DNA of 64,000 nucleotides from the NCBI GenBank assembly GCA_942491665.1, contig CALOBR010000020.1:372001-436000 (forward strand). Direction: 5' to 3'. Positions 16,007-25,310 of the stretch are shown here, piece by piece. Both the position numbers and the translations under genes were made by a program. The stretch's first letter is position 1. The number at the start of each line of letters is the position of its first letter. The DNA is from CAVQGZ01 sp942491665. Lineage in GTDB: Bacteria > Actinomycetota > Actinomycetes > Jiangellales > Jiangellaceae. Under the pieces are notes generated by a model, which had not been told where the DNA came from, did not search any database, and saw nothing but the letters and a program-made list of their open reading frames with translations.

Positions 16007-16687
16007 TCACGGCTGCAGACGGGTGAGCGTCCAGCCGTCGCCCTGGCGCGAGTAGCGCAAGCGGTCGTGAAGCCGAGCCGGCTGACCCTGCCACAGCTCG
16101 ATGATGTCGGGGACGACGCGAAAGCCGCCCCAGAAGTCGGGCAGCGGAACAGGCTCGGACGCCGGGAACCGCTCCTGCAGCTCGGCGAGCCGGGTCCGCA
16201 ACGCCTCCCGTGACTCGACGGCCTGCGACTGGCGGCTCGCCCACGCCCCCAGCTGCGACTCGCGCGGACGCACCGCCCAGTACTGCTCCGCCACCACACG
16301 GTCGACCGGCTCGACACGCCCAGTGACGCAGACCTGGCGCGACATGGCGAACCAGCCGAAGCACAGCGCGGCAGACGGGTTCTCGTGCAGCGCCCGAGCC
16401 TTGGCCGACCCGAGGTTGGTGTAGAAGACGAACCCGGTGTCGTCCAGCTCCTTGAGCAGCACGTGCCGGCTGCTGGGCCGTCCGTCGGCGTCCACGGTCG
16501 ACACGACCATCGCGTTCGGCTCGGGCATGCCCGCGGCGGTGGCGTCGGCCAACCACGCTCGAAACTGCACGAACGGCGAGGCCGCCACGTCCGCCTCGTG
16601 AAGCGGGCCGGGGACGTAGCGCACCCGCATCGTGGCCAGGTCAGGGGGTGGTGCCGAGGACACTGCGGGCACCTCGAAGTCAGACAT
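16007..16687 (-). CDS. pdxH: Pyridoxamine 5'-phosphate oxidase
   Basis: 226 residues, normal PdxH length. It oxidises pyridoxine/pyridoxamine 5'-phosphate to pyridoxal 5'-phosphate with FMN and oxygen. FMN and substrate motifs are SSRHVLLKELDDTGFVFYTN, SAKARALHENPSAALCF, RQVCVTGRVEPVD, and the C-terminal DFWGGFRVVPDIIELWQG...RLHDRLRY. ATG 16687 is where homology begins; the frame remains open upstream without a ribosome site. It converges on the predicted RNA element and diverges from citrate synthase. Its product is the cofactor of SerC and the decarboxylase further along. Confidence 0.96.
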   Translation of the reverse strand: MSDFEVPAVSSAPPPDLATMRVRYVPGPLHEADVAASPFVQFRAWLADATAAGMPEPNAMVVSTVDADGRPSSRHVLLKELDDTGFVFYTNLGSAKARALHENPSAALCFGWFAMSRQVCVTGRVEPVDRVVAEQYWAVRPRESQLGAWASRQSQAVESREALRTRLAELQERFPASEPVPLPDFWGGFRVVPDIIELWQGQPARLHDRLRYSRQGDGWTLTRLQP

Positions 16688-16817
16688 GGAGCAAGCCTGA
16701 CAGCAGGGCTGTGGCGCGTGGAAGTGACCCCGGGCACGGGCTGGGGCAAGATACCGGCCCAACGAGGTCGGCGACGCTGTCGGCCTGCTGCTCACTCACA
16801 TGCAGGACGGAGTCACC

Positions 16818-17930
16818 GTGACCGAGGTGAAGCCAGGCCTTGAGGGCGTTGTCGCCTTCGACACCGAGATCGCCGAGCCCGACAAAGAGGGCAGCGCGCT
16901 GCGCTACCGCGGCGTCGACATCGAGACGATCGTCGGGCACATCCCCTTCGAGAACGTCTGGGGGCTTCTCGTCGACGGCGCCTACGACCCCGGCCTGCCG
17001 CCGGCCGAGCCGTTCCCGATCCCCGTGCACTCCGGTGACGTCCGCGTGGACGTGCAGAGCGCGCTGACCATGCTGGCCCCGGCGTGGGGCTTCCAGCCGC
17101 TGCTCGACATCTCCGACGAAGCGGCCCGCGACGACCTCTCCCGCGCCGCCGTCATGGCGCTGTCGTTCGTCGCCCAGTCCGCCCGCGGCATCGGCCTGCC
17201 GATGGTTCCGCAGCGCGAGATCGACAAGGCCCACAGCATCGTCGAGCGGTTCATGATCCGCTGGCGCGGCGACCCCGACCCGCGCCACACGCGGGCGATC
17301 GACGCCTACTTCGCCTCGGCGGCCGAGCACGGCATGAACGCCTCGACGTTCACCGCTCGCGTCATCGCCTCCACCGGCGCGGACGTCGCCGCCGCACTCT
17401 CCGGAGCAGTCGGCGCAATGAGCGGACCGCTGCACGGTGGCGCGCCCTCGCGCGTGCTCGCGATCATCGAAGAGATCGAGCGCACCGGCGACCCGGACGG
17501 CTACGTCACCCGTGTGCTCGACAACCACGAACGCCTCATGGGCTTCGGCCACCGCGTCTACCGTGCCGAAGACCCGCGGGCCCGCACCCTGCGCCGGGTG
17601 GCCCGCGAGCTGGACGCGCCGCGCTACGCCGTTGCCGAGGCCTTCGAGAAGTCGGCGCTGGCGGCGCTGGCCGAGCGCTACCCCGACCGGGTGCTGGCGA
17701 CGAACGTGGAGTTCTGGGCGGCGATCGTGCTCGACTTCGCCGAGGTTCCAGCGCACATGTTCACCGCGATGTTCACCTGTGCGCGCACGGCGGGCTGGAG
17801 CGCGCACATCATGGAGCAGAAGCGCATGGGCAAGCTCATCCGGCCGTCCGCACGCTACGTGGGGCCCCCGGCGCGGCAGCCGGACGAGGTCGAGGGCTGG
17901 GACCCCGTCTGGGCGAAGTCGCTGTACTGA
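16818..17930 (+). CDS. Citrate synthase 2 (CitA type)
   Basis: 370 residues. Catalytic landmarks are GPLHGGAPSRVL (His near residue 215), GFGHRVYRAEDPRARTL (second His near 250) and ANVEFWAAIVLDFAEVP... with the Asp of the active site. It condenses oxaloacetate with acetyl-CoA. The length and the LRYRGVDIETIVGH start match the short actinobacterial citrate synthase 2 (CitA, Rv0889c-like). The start is set at GTG 16818 because GGAG lies 5 nt upstream; an ATG at 16800 is in frame but lacks a ribosome site. serC follows after 113 nt. Confidence 0.93.
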   Translation: MTEVKPGLEGVVAFDTEIAEPDKEGSALRYRGVDIETIVGHIPFENVWGLLVDGAYDPGLPPAEPFPIPVHSGDVRVDVQSALTMLAPAWGFQPLLDISDEAARDDLSRAAVMALSFVAQSARGIGLPMVPQREIDKAHSIVERFMIRWRGDPDPRHTRAIDAYFASAAEHGMNASTFTARVIASTGADVAAALSGAVGAMSGPLHGGAPSRVLAIIEEIERTGDPDGYVTRVLDNHERLMGFGHRVYRAEDPRARTLRRVARELDAPRYAVAEAFEKSALAALAERYPDRVLATNVEFWAAIVLDFAEVPAHMFTAMFTCARTAGWSAHIMEQKRMGKLIRPSARYVGPPARQPDEVEGWDPVWAKSLY

Positions 17931-18043
17931 CCCTGCCCTGGGAGGGGCAGCGGCGACGGCTGGCACAATCGACGTGCACGACGCGTCGGCGTGACCCGAC
18001 GGGGCTCGTGCTGCCGTCTCGACGCACGACCCCAGGAGTCCTC

Positions 18044-19183
18044 ATGCCCGACGCCGCCGCTGCGGCCAGCATCGTCATCCCCGCCGACCTCAAGCCCGCC
18101 GACGGGCGGTTCGGCTGTGGCCCCTCCAAGGTGCGCAGCGAGGCCCTGGGCGCGCTGGCGACGTCCGGGTCGCACGTGATGGGCACGAGCCACCGCCAGG
18201 CGCCGGTCAAGTCGCTGGTGCGCCGCGTGCAAGAGGGGCTCGCCGCCCTGTTCGACCTGCCCGACGGCTACGAGGTGGTGCTCGGCAACGGCGGGGCCAC
18301 GGCCTTCTGGGACATCGCTGCGTTCGGCCTGGTGCGCGAGCGCTCCCAGCACCTCGCGTTCGGCGAGTTCTCGTCCAAGTTCGCCAAGGTCACCGCTGCC
18401 GCGCCGTTTCTGGGCGAGCCGACCGTGGTCAAGGGTGACCCGGGCACGCTGCCGACGCCTGTCGCCGAGGCGGGCATCGACGTCTACGCGTGGGCGCACA
18501 ACGAGACGTCCACCGGCGTCATGGCGCCGGTGCGCCGGGTGGAGGGCGCGGACGACGACGCCCTCGTTCTGGTCGACGCCACCAGCGGCGCCGGCGGGTT
18601 GCCGGTCGACGTCAGCCAGGCCGACGCCTACTACTTCGCGCCGCAGAAGAGCTTCGCCTCCGACGGCGGGCTGTGGGTCGCGCTGATGTCGCCGGCCGCG
18701 CTGGCCCGGGTCGAGCAGATCAGCACCTCCGGGCGTTGGGTGCCCGACTTCTTCTCCCTGCCCACCGCGATCGACAACTCGCGCAAGAACCAGACCTACA
18801 ACACCCCGGCGATCGCGACGCTGTTCCTCTTCGCCGAGCAGCTGGACTGGATGAACGGCAACGGCGGGCTGGAGTTCGCCACGGCCCGTAGCGCCGACTC
18901 CGCGTCCCGGCTGTACTCGTGGGCGCAGGGCACCGACTACACGACGCCGTTCGTCGCCGATCCGGCTGCGCGCTCCCAGGTGGTCGCGACGATCGACTTC
19001 GCCGACTCGGTCGACGCCTCGGCAGTGGCGGCGACCCTGCGCGCCAACGGCGTCGTCGACACCGAGCCCTACCGCAAGCTGGGCCGCAACCAGCTGCGGG
19101 TGGCGATGTTCCCGGCCATCGACCCCGACGACGTCGAGGCGCTCACCGGCTGCATCGACTACGTGGTCGGGCAGCTGCGCTGA
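18044..19183 (+). CDS. serC: Phosphoserine transaminase
   Basis: 379 residues of the actinobacterial class V aminotransferase SerC. DGRFGCGPSKVRSEAL opens the enzyme, ATGTSHRQAPVK-like GTSHRQAPVKSLV follows, and the PLP lysine is in YYFAPQKSFASDGG (about 200). It makes phosphoserine from 3-phosphohydroxypyruvate and glutamate in serine synthesis. AGGAG is 6 nt before ATG 18044. A TGGCACAAT extended -10 (17961-17969) lies about 70 nt upstream, giving serC its own promoter. The stop overlaps the probable CTG start of the MFS gene. Confidence 0.95.
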   Translation: MPDAAAAASIVIPADLKPADGRFGCGPSKVRSEALGALATSGSHVMGTSHRQAPVKSLVRRVQEGLAALFDLPDGYEVVLGNGGATAFWDIAAFGLVRERSQHLAFGEFSSKFAKVTAAAPFLGEPTVVKGDPGTLPTPVAEAGIDVYAWAHNETSTGVMAPVRRVEGADDDALVLVDATSGAGGLPVDVSQADAYYFAPQKSFASDGGLWVALMSPAALARVEQISTSGRWVPDFFSLPTAIDNSRKNQTYNTPAIATLFLFAEQLDWMNGNGGLEFATARSADSASRLYSWAQGTDYTTPFVADPAARSQVVATIDFADSVDASAVAATLRANGVVDTEPYRKLGRNQLRVAMFPAIDPDDVEALTGCIDYVVGQLR

Positions 19184-20352
19184 CGAACGCTCCCGGCTCC
19201 CAGCCACGGCTGGTTCGCGACCGCACGACGCTGTCGCTGTACGGCATCTTCGCCGTCTGGGGATGGTTCCTCTACGCCTTCAACCCGTCGGTGCCGCTGA
19301 TCGGCGCCGACCTGGGCGTGTCCAGCGCTGTCGCCGGGCTGCACGGCACGGCGTTGGCGGTCGGCACCGTCATCGCCGGCCTGGTGAACCCGGCGGCGGT
19401 GCGTCGGTGGGGTCGTCGCGGGACGATCTACCTGGGTGTCGGCATCGTCGTCCTTGGGGTGGCCCTGATCACCGCGAGCGGGGCGCTGTGGGGCACGCTG
19501 AGCGGAGCAACGCTGGCCGGCTGCGGCGGCACCTTGCTGATCAACGTCGCCAACGCCGCCCTCAGCGAGCGGCACGGCCGTGCGGCCAGCGCTGCCATCA
19601 CCGAGGCCAACGGCCTCGGTGCGCTGGTCGGCGCCATCGCCCCGTTCACCCTTGGCGTGCTCATCGCAGCCGGAGCAGGGTGGCAGCCCGCGCTTCTCGT
19701 GGTCATCGTGCTGCTGGCCGGCGTGGTCGTGGCCATGCCGGTGCTGGCGAAGCCGTCGGGCGGCACGCCGAACCGGGGGCGAGCCGCCGCGCTGCCGATC
19801 AAGTACTGGTGGGCGTGGGGAGTTCTCGTCGCGCTCATCGCGGTGGAGTTCAGCTACTCGGTGTGGGCCGCCACGCTCGTGGCCGAGCGCACCGGGGTAC
19901 CGATCGGCACCGCGACGGGCACGTTGACAGTGCTCATCCTGTGCCTGGGCATCGGTCGCGTCCTGGGCGCCCGCCTCGCGCTGCACTTTCCGGCGGGCGC
20001 GTTGCTGATGGCCTCGCTGGTCGTCACGTTGGCCGGCTGGCTCGTGCTGTGGACGTCGACGTCGGTCACCGTCGCCGTGGTCGGGCTGGGCGTCAGCGGG
20101 TTCGGCATGGCCCTGCACTTCCCCCTGGGGGTCTCCCGGTCGCTCGAGGCCGCGGCCGGGCAGACCGACGTTGCGTCGGGACGTCTCGCCATCGGGGCCG
20201 GGCTGGCGATCGGGCTGGCCCCGTTCGTGCTCGGGGCTCTCACCGACGCGGTCGGGGTCGTCTGGGCCTTCTTGGTCGTGCCGGTGCTGCTGGGCGCGGC
20301 GGCGTTGCTGCTGGTGGGCGGTCGACTCAGCGCCCAGCGGGCGGCTGCCTGA
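19180..20352 (+). CDS. MFS transporter with probable CTG start
   Basis: About 390 residues with twelve hydrophobic segments and the loop GRRGTIYLGVGI between helices 2 and 3, typical of major facilitator carriers; the substrate is unknown. No ATG, GTG or TTG lies in frame near the beginning. The nearest upstream candidate is CTG at 19180, overlapping the serC stop (CTGA), which gives a natural N-terminus (LTNAPGSQPRLVRDRTTL) before helix 1. Coupling to serC translation could support the weak start. The 3' end overlaps the convergent thpR by 26 nt. Confidence 0.85.
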   Translation: MTNAPGSQPRLVRDRTTLSLYGIFAVWGWFLYAFNPSVPLIGADLGVSSAVAGLHGTALAVGTVIAGLVNPAAVRRWGRRGTIYLGVGIVVLGVALITASGALWGTLSGATLAGCGGTLLINVANAALSERHGRAASAAITEANGLGALVGAIAPFTLGVLIAAGAGWQPALLVVIVLLAGVVVAMPVLAKPSGGTPNRGRAAALPIKYWWAWGVLVALIAVEFSYSVWAATLVAERTGVPIGTATGTLTVLILCLGIGRVLGARLALHFPAGALLMASLVVTLAGWLVLWTSTSVTVAVVGLGVSGFGMALHFPLGVSRSLEAAAGQTDVASGRLAIGAGLAIGLAPFVLGALTDAVGVVWAFLVVPVLLGAAALLLVGGRLSAQRAAA

Positions 20353-20914
20353 AGGCCAGCCGAGCCAGCACGCTGTGGCGGGGGCGTCCGGCCTGCCCGG
20401 CTCCCAGCTCGCTGTGCACCAGCAGAGCCTCGTCGCACCGCCAGCGCGGCGGGTCGTCCAGCGTCAGCGCGGTCAGTACGTCGGTGACGTCGCGGGGCGG
20501 CGCTGCCCGGGCGAGCGTGACGTGCGGGCGAAACCTCGCCTGGGGCGCCAGGTCGTCGCGCGTGAGCCCGACGCGTCGCCCAGCGGCGCGGCACGAGGCG
20601 GCGAGGCGGGACGTCGCCTCGCCGCCCTCCGACAGCCCGGCGTAGAGCACCCGTGCGCGGCGCACCGAGCCGAACGTGGCGGGCGCACCGAGGTGAAGCT
20701 GCAGCGGCGACGTCCGTCCCGCGGCCCGCTCAAGGCGTTCGGTGAGGTCGTCGACGCGCGGATGCGGCACCTCGCCGAAGAAGGCGAGCGTGAGGTGCCA
20801 CTGCTCCGGCGACACCCAGCGCAGCGTCGGGTCGACGTCGCGCGCCTGCGCCACGGCGACCGCCAGGCGCTCCATGACCGGCGCCGGAAGGGCGAGGGCG
20901 GCGAAGAGTCGCAC
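20327..20914 (-). CDS. thpR: RNA 2',3'-cyclic phosphodiesterase (2H family)
   Basis: 195 residues. The two HxTx motifs of the 2H phosphoesterase superfamily are HLTL (about 40) and HVTL (about 131). They flank a typical MRLFAALALP opening and LRWVSPEQWHLTLAFFGEV. ThpR (formerly 2'-5' RNA ligase) opens 2',3'-cyclic phosphates at RNA ends. The GTG start has a CACACT box 7 nt upstream, so it may be leaderless. Confidence 0.92.
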   Translation of the reverse strand: MRLFAALALPAPVMERLAVAVAQARDVDPTLRWVSPEQWHLTLAFFGEVPHPRVDDLTERLERAAGRTSPLQLHLGAPATFGSVRRARVLYAGLSEGGEATSRLAASCRAAGRRVGLTRDDLAPQARFRPHVTLARAAPPRDVTDVLTALTLDDPPRWRCDEALLVHSELGAGQAGRPRHSVLARLAFRQPPAGR

Positions 20915-20983
20915 ACGACGCAGTGTGGACGACAGCGCTCGGCTCGGGGCGTCAAGTGCCGCCCCGGCGATAGGCTCGGAAGG

Positions 20984-21259
20984 GTGAGCGCTCCCCAGGT
21001 GCCCCCGAACAAGCCTGTCGACGTCGACGGCGTGCAGTCTGTGCTGGTCGGCACCATCGCGTGGGTCGTCGCCTTCGTGGTGCTGCTGTTCTTTCGGGAC
21101 GAGCTGGCCGAGTCAGGACGCTCGTGGTGGCTGTGGACGGCCCTGGCTGGCGCTGGGCTCGGCCTGATCGGATACGAGTACGCCCGCCGCCGCCGCGACG
21201 CTATCGCCCGCGTGCGCCGGTACCAGGACGAGCACCCCGACGACGCCGCGCAGCACTAG
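20984..21259 (+). CDS. DUF2530 small membrane protein
   Basis: 91 residues. Two membrane segments, about residues 21-40 (VLVGTIAWVVAFVVLLFF) and 49-66 (WLWTALAGAGLGLIGYEY), are followed by a basic tail YARRRRDAIARVRRYQ. This matches the actinobacterial DUF2530 family, often next to DUF3027 and cold-shock genes as here. TAGGCT at 20971-20976 lies 7 nt before GTG, a leaderless pattern. Its stop codon shares the palindrome CTAG with that of the convergent DUF3027 gene. Confidence 0.87.
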   Translation: MSAPQVPPNKPVDVDGVQSVLVGTIAWVVAFVVLLFFRDELAESGRSWWLWTALAGAGLGLIGYEYARRRRDAIARVRRYQDEHPDDAAQH

Positions 21260-22020
21260 AAGAGCAGGTCGGACTCGGTGTCGTAGACCAGTACCGGGCG
21301 TTCATTGGCTCGCTGCGCCGGGGCAGCGATCTGCGAGTGGGCTCCGCAGCCGTGCTCGAACGCGACCACCTGGCCGTCGTCGGGAGCCATCGCGTTGGCG
21401 CAGACGCCGAACACGCCGGCAAGCGGGCCGCTCAGCGGCACCAAGAACCCGCACGTGCGGCACGGCTTCGGCGCGGCAGTGGCGATGTCGGCGCCCGGTC
21501 CGGCCTCGGAGGTGTACCAGCGCTGGGCGGCCTCGTCCTGCCCCGCGACCGAGAGGACGCGAGAGCGCGTCAGGCCGAGGTCAACGACCAGGTCGGCGAC
21601 AGCCTCGACGGGCTCGTCGAGGAGGCTCGCGGCGCCGTCCACGTCCTCGAAGCCCGTGAGCAGCCGCGGGTCGTCGTCGGAAGTTGGCAGGATCCCGCCC
21701 GGCGCGAGGTCGCCTGGCTCGACACGCTGCGACCAGGGCACCCACTCCGGGGAGACCAGCGCGTCGTCCCCGGCAATGAGCACCACATCGTTGACCGTCG
21801 GCGTCCGCCCGCGCGGGACGCGGGTGAGCGTCACCGCCCACTGCCAGCCGCGGTAGCCGGGCTGCCGGCAGTCGAACAGGTGAGTGAGCAGGCGTTCACC
21901 CTCGGCGAGGGCACCGATCGCGTCGCCGACGGCGTCCGCGCTGCCCGCCACCTCGACGGCGGCGCCACGGGCCAGGTCGACGGCGGCCAGGCAGATCGCA
22001 TCCGGCTTCGGCGTGGCCAT
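21256..22020 (-). CDS. DUF3027 zinc-ribbon protein
   Basis: 254 residues. The family-defining C-terminal part has CRTCGFLVPLSGPLAGVFGVCANAMAPDDGQ then HGCGAHS, a probable Cys4 zinc-binding unit. The N-terminus contains WQWAVTLTRVPRG and VVLIAGDDALVSPEWVPW. DUF3027 is conserved in actinobacteria with no known function; it nearly always sits beside a cold-shock gene. Its ATG overlaps the cold-shock stop by one base (TGATG), so the two are translated together. Confidence 0.9.
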   Translation of the reverse strand: MATPKPDAICLAAVDLARGAAVEVAGSADAVGDAIGALAEGERLLTHLFDCRQPGYRGWQWAVTLTRVPRGRTPTVNDVVLIAGDDALVSPEWVPWSQRVEPGDLAPGGILPTSDDDPRLLTGFEDVDGAASLLDEPVEAVADLVVDLGLTRSRVLSVAGQDEAAQRWYTSEAGPGADIATAAPKPCRTCGFLVPLSGPLAGVFGVCANAMAPDDGQVVAFEHGCGAHSQIAAPAQRANERPVLVYDTESDLLF

Positions 22021-22403
22021 CAGCCCTCGATGTCGTCCGCGACGGCGCGCAGCAGCGTGGCGACCTTGCCGCTGGACTTCTTGTCGGGGTGGCGACCGCG
22101 CCGGTACGAGTTCGACAGCCCGTCCAGCAGCTTGATCAAGTCTTCGACGATCACCGCCATCTCCTCCGGCGGCTTGCGCATCGACGCTGCAACCGAGGGG
22201 ACGGGGTCGAGGATGCGCACCGACAGGGCCTGCTCGCCGCGGCGACCGTCGACGATGCCGAACTCGACGCGCTGACCGTTCTTGAGCTCGCTGACCCCGG
22301 CGGGCAACGCCGACGCGTGGACGAAGACGTCACCGCCCTCGTCGCTGGCGAGAAAGCCGAAGCCCTTCTCGATGTCGAACCACTTCACCTTGCCGGTAGG
22401 CAC
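22020..22403 (-). CDS. Cold-shock domain protein with C-terminal extension
   Basis: 127 residues, twice the length of a simple Csp. The N-terminal ~68 residues are the cold-shock OB fold: GKVKWFDIEKGFGFL with RNP1 (KGFGFL) and RNP2 (DVFVH). The remaining ~60 residues (MRKPPEEMAVIVEDLIKLLDGLSNSY then RRGRHPDKKSSGK) form an acidic helix and a basic tail. This long form is typical of actinobacteria and pairs with DUF3027. It binds single-stranded RNA/DNA. GTG 22403 is the start because the domain begins there. Confidence 0.92.
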   Translation of the reverse strand: MPTGKVKWFDIEKGFGFLASDEGGDVFVHASALPAGVSELKNGQRVEFGIVDGRRGEQALSVRILDPVPSVAASMRKPPEEMAVIVEDLIKLLDGLSNSYRRGRHPDKKSSGKVATLLRAVADDIEG

Positions 22404-22532
22404 GTGCAGACCTCGCGAGACGTGTCGTGGAGGCGCACGGGTCGGCCCCCTGATCGTGAACAAAGCAGCAGCGTACGGCCCGGGCACCCCTGACGACGAA
22501 TCACTCGTCGACGCGCTCGTACTCTGGTCTAC

Positions 22533-22862
22533 GTGACGACTGCACCGGTGCCGGACGAGGGCTCCTCGACGCCCGACGACACGGCGTCGGGCGCGGGCAC
22601 CGGTCGGCCTGCGCGCGAGCAGCGCGGCCTCGACGTGGCGCTGAAGATCGGCGGCGTGCTTGTCGTCGTCGGGCTGCTCACGATGGTGGTGCTGCTGGTC
22701 GAGTACTACGTGGGGGCCGACCTGCCGGGCACCTGGGCGTACGTGGTCGCGATGCTCGCGCCGCTCGGGTTCGGGCTGATCCTGCTCGGTCTCGTCGTCG
22801 TCGCGGTGCGCCGTCGTCGAGCGACGCTGTCCGGGGAGTCCGGCCCGGCACCGACTCCGTAG
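22533..22862 (+). CDS. Small two-helix membrane protein, unassigned
   Basis: 109 residues. Residues 1-33 are acidic/Pro-rich; membrane segments run about 37-60 (IGGVLVVVGLLTMVVLLVEYY) and 69-92 (WAYVVAMLAPLGFGLILLGLVVV), followed by an Arg-rich VRRRRA tail. No family was recognised. TACTCT at 22520-22525 lies 7 nt before GTG 22533, so the mRNA is probably leaderless. It is divergent from the cold-shock gene. Confidence 0.75.
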   Translation: MTTAPVPDEGSSTPDDTASGAGTGRPAREQRGLDVALKIGGVLVVVGLLTMVVLLVEYYVGADLPGTWAYVVAMLAPLGFGLILLGLVVVAVRRRRATLSGESGPAPTP

Positions 22863-22922
22863 CCAGGCTCCGCGACGCCGCCCTGATGCGCAGGTGAGGG
22901 GCACGCGCGTAACGTGGCTTGG

Positions 22923-25277
22923 ATGCCCGAGGCACCGCTGCCGCGTTCGCTCGCCGACGAGCTGCGCGTCCGCAGCGACGGCGATCTCGTCGCGCTGCTC
23001 CGGGCCCGGCCCGACCTGACGGCCCCGGTACCCAGCGACGTCGGCCAGCTGGCGGTGCGGGCGACCACGAGGGCGTCCGTGGCGCGTGCCCTGGACCGCC
23101 TCGACCGGGCGGCCCTCGGCATCGTCGAAGGGCTCGTGCTGCTGGACGAGCCCACCACCGTCAAGGCCATCGGGTCGTTGATGCCGTTCGAACCGGACAC
23201 CACCGCATCACTGGTGAACCGGCTGCGATCGCTGGCGCTCGTGTGGGGCACCGACGACGAGCTGCGGCTGGTGCGGGTGGTGCGCGACGTTCTGGGCCCG
23301 CAGGTCGCTGGGCTGGGCCCACCGGTGCGTGCACTGCTCACCGCGCTGCCCGGTGACCGACTGGGCTCGCTGGCCGCCGACCTCGGCCTACCGCCGAGCC
23401 GTGAGCACGCCGCCATGGTCGCTCGGGTCGCCGACCGGCTGACCGACCCCGCCTACCTCGACAGCGCAGTCGCGGCGGTCGGCGCTGAGTCCGAGTCGCT
23501 CGTGCGGCGACTGGCCCACGGGCCGCCGTCCGGACGGGTCGAGAACGCGTTGCGCCCGGTGACGCTGGCGAAGTCCCGCACGCCCGTGGACAGGCTTCTG
23601 GCCCGGGGACTGGTGATCCCGACGGACTCCGGCACCGTCGTGCTGCCCCGCGAGGCGGGTCTGCACCTGCGAGGCGGCCAGCTGCACGTCGGCGGGCTGG
23701 ACCGACCCGATCCCGAGCTCGCTGCCCACGACGTCACGCTCGTCGACCGTCTCGGTGCCGGGACGGCCGCCGAGCTCGTCCGCTCGGTGGAGATGGTCGC
23801 CGAGGCGTGGGCCGACGACCCGCCCGGCGTGCTGCGCGCCGGCGGGCTCGGCGTACGCGAGCTGCGACGCACGGCTGCACTGCTGGACGGTGACGTCGGC
23901 GCTGCGGTGCGGGCCATCGAGGTGGCCTTCGTCGCCGGCCTCGTGGCCGCTGACAGCACCGGGTCGCACTGGCTTCCCACGACCTCGTTCGACACGTGGC
24001 TGCGTTCTGAGCCTGCTTCCCGATGGGTCGCCCTCGCCAGCGCCTGGCTGGGCGGTAGCCGCGTGCCCACGCTGGCGGTGCCGCGCGACGACCGGGAGAA
24101 GCCGCCAGCCGCGCTGTCCGACGAGCTCGACCGCCCCGGCGCACCCGAGCTCCGCGGGCTCGCCTTGGGCCTGCTCGGGTCACTCCCGCCGGGGAGCAGC
24201 ATGGACGTGGACGACGTGCTGTCGGTCGTGGCGTGGCACCGTCCGCGCCGGTCAGGACCGGCCCGCGACGCGCTCGTGCGATGGTCGCTCGACGAAGCCC
24301 ACGCCTATGGGCTGCTGGCCCGGGGGGCAGTGACCAGCGCCGCGCGTCTGCTGTTCGCCGGCGACCTTGCCGCGGCCGAAGAAGCCATGGCCGCGCTGCT
24401 GCCGCTCCCCCTTGACCACGTGCTGCTGCAAGCTGATCTCACCGCGATCGCCCCGGGTCCGCTCGAACCTCCCCTCGCCCGCGAGATGGCTCTGCTCGCC
24501 ACGGTCGAGTCGACCGGTGGCGCCACCGTCTACCGGTTCACCGAGGCCTCGGTGCGCCGCGCGCTGGAGGCGGGACGCACCTCGGCCGACATCACGTCTT
24601 TTCTCACCTCGGTCTCGCGCACACCCGTCCCACAGCCGTTGACGTACCTGGTCGACGACGTAGCACGCCGCTACGGCCTGGTGCGGGTGGCAGCCGCCCC
24701 GGCGCTGATCACGTGCGAAGACCCGGCGCTCCTCGACCAGATCGTGGGGGAGCCGCGCGTGATGGCGTTGTCGGCTCGGCGGCTCGCGCCGACCGTGGCC
24801 TCGGTGGCTGCGAGCCCATCGGTGGTGCTGGAGCTGCTGCAGTCACTGGGCATGCACCCCTCTGCCGACGCGCTCGACCCGTCCGGCGGCGCGCGTGCCC
24901 GGCACCGAGCACCCGCCCGAGGCAAGCCGCGGCCCGTGCGCGCCGACCGCCCGGCACCCAGCGAGGCGACCCTGGAGGCGTCCGTGCGTGCGATCCGGGC
25001 CGGTGACCGGGGCGTCGTGCACCGTCCGGCGGATGCGAGCACCGCGCTGCGCGCGACGGCGTCCACCGACGTGCTCGACTCGCTCGCGCTGGCGATCGAG
25101 GCGGGCGGCAGCGTGTGGATCGGCTACGTCGACAACCACGGCACCACCACCCAGCGGGTCGTCGACCCGATCAGCCTGGATGCCGGCTGGCTCAGCGCGT
25201 TCGACCAGCGCAGCGAGCAGGTGCGCACCTTCGCCGTGCACCGCATCAGCGCGGTGGCCGCCGTCGGGGGCGGCTGA
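22923..25277 (+). CDS. Helicase-associated domain protein (XPB N-terminal/Helicase_C_3 type)
   Basis: 784 residues without helicase ATPase motifs. The N-terminus PLPRSLADELRVRSDGDLVALL and the C-terminal block beginning SLALAIEAGGSVWIGYVDNHG match the actinobacterial family related to Rv0862c, annotated as helicase-associated or XPB/Ssl2 N-terminal-like; the C-terminal ~80 residues resemble a WYL domain. In mycobacteria it lies next to the XPB helicase; here the XPB gene is 2.1 kb downstream, separated by two genes. A role in DNA repair with XPB is inferred. TAACGT (22910-22915) ends 7 nt before the ATG. Confidence 0.85.
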   Translation: MPEAPLPRSLADELRVRSDGDLVALLRARPDLTAPVPSDVGQLAVRATTRASVARALDRLDRAALGIVEGLVLLDEPTTVKAIGSLMPFEPDTTASLVNRLRSLALVWGTDDELRLVRVVRDVLGPQVAGLGPPVRALLTALPGDRLGSLAADLGLPPSREHAAMVARVADRLTDPAYLDSAVAAVGAESESLVRRLAHGPPSGRVENALRPVTLAKSRTPVDRLLARGLVIPTDSGTVVLPREAGLHLRGGQLHVGGLDRPDPELAAHDVTLVDRLGAGTAAELVRSVEMVAEAWADDPPGVLRAGGLGVRELRRTAALLDGDVGAAVRAIEVAFVAGLVAADSTGSHWLPTTSFDTWLRSEPASRWVALASAWLGGSRVPTLAVPRDDREKPPAALSDELDRPGAPELRGLALGLLGSLPPGSSMDVDDVLSVVAWHRPRRSGPARDALVRWSLDEAHAYGLLARGAVTSAARLLFAGDLAAAEEAMAALLPLPLDHVLLQADLTAIAPGPLEPPLAREMALLATVESTGGATVYRFTEASVRRALEAGRTSADITSFLTSVSRTPVPQPLTYLVDDVARRYGLVRVAAAPALITCEDPALLDQIVGEPRVMALSARRLAPTVASVAASPSVVLELLQSLGMHPSADALDPSGGARARHRAPARGKPRPVRADRPAPSEATLEASVRAIRAGDRGVVHRPADASTALRATASTDVLDSLALAIEAGGSVWIGYVDNHGTTTQRVVDPISLDAGWLSAFDQRSEQVRTFAVHRISAVAAVGGG

Positions 25278-25310
25278 GGCGCACCCCGGTGCGTCAGTAG
25301 GGTCACGCTC

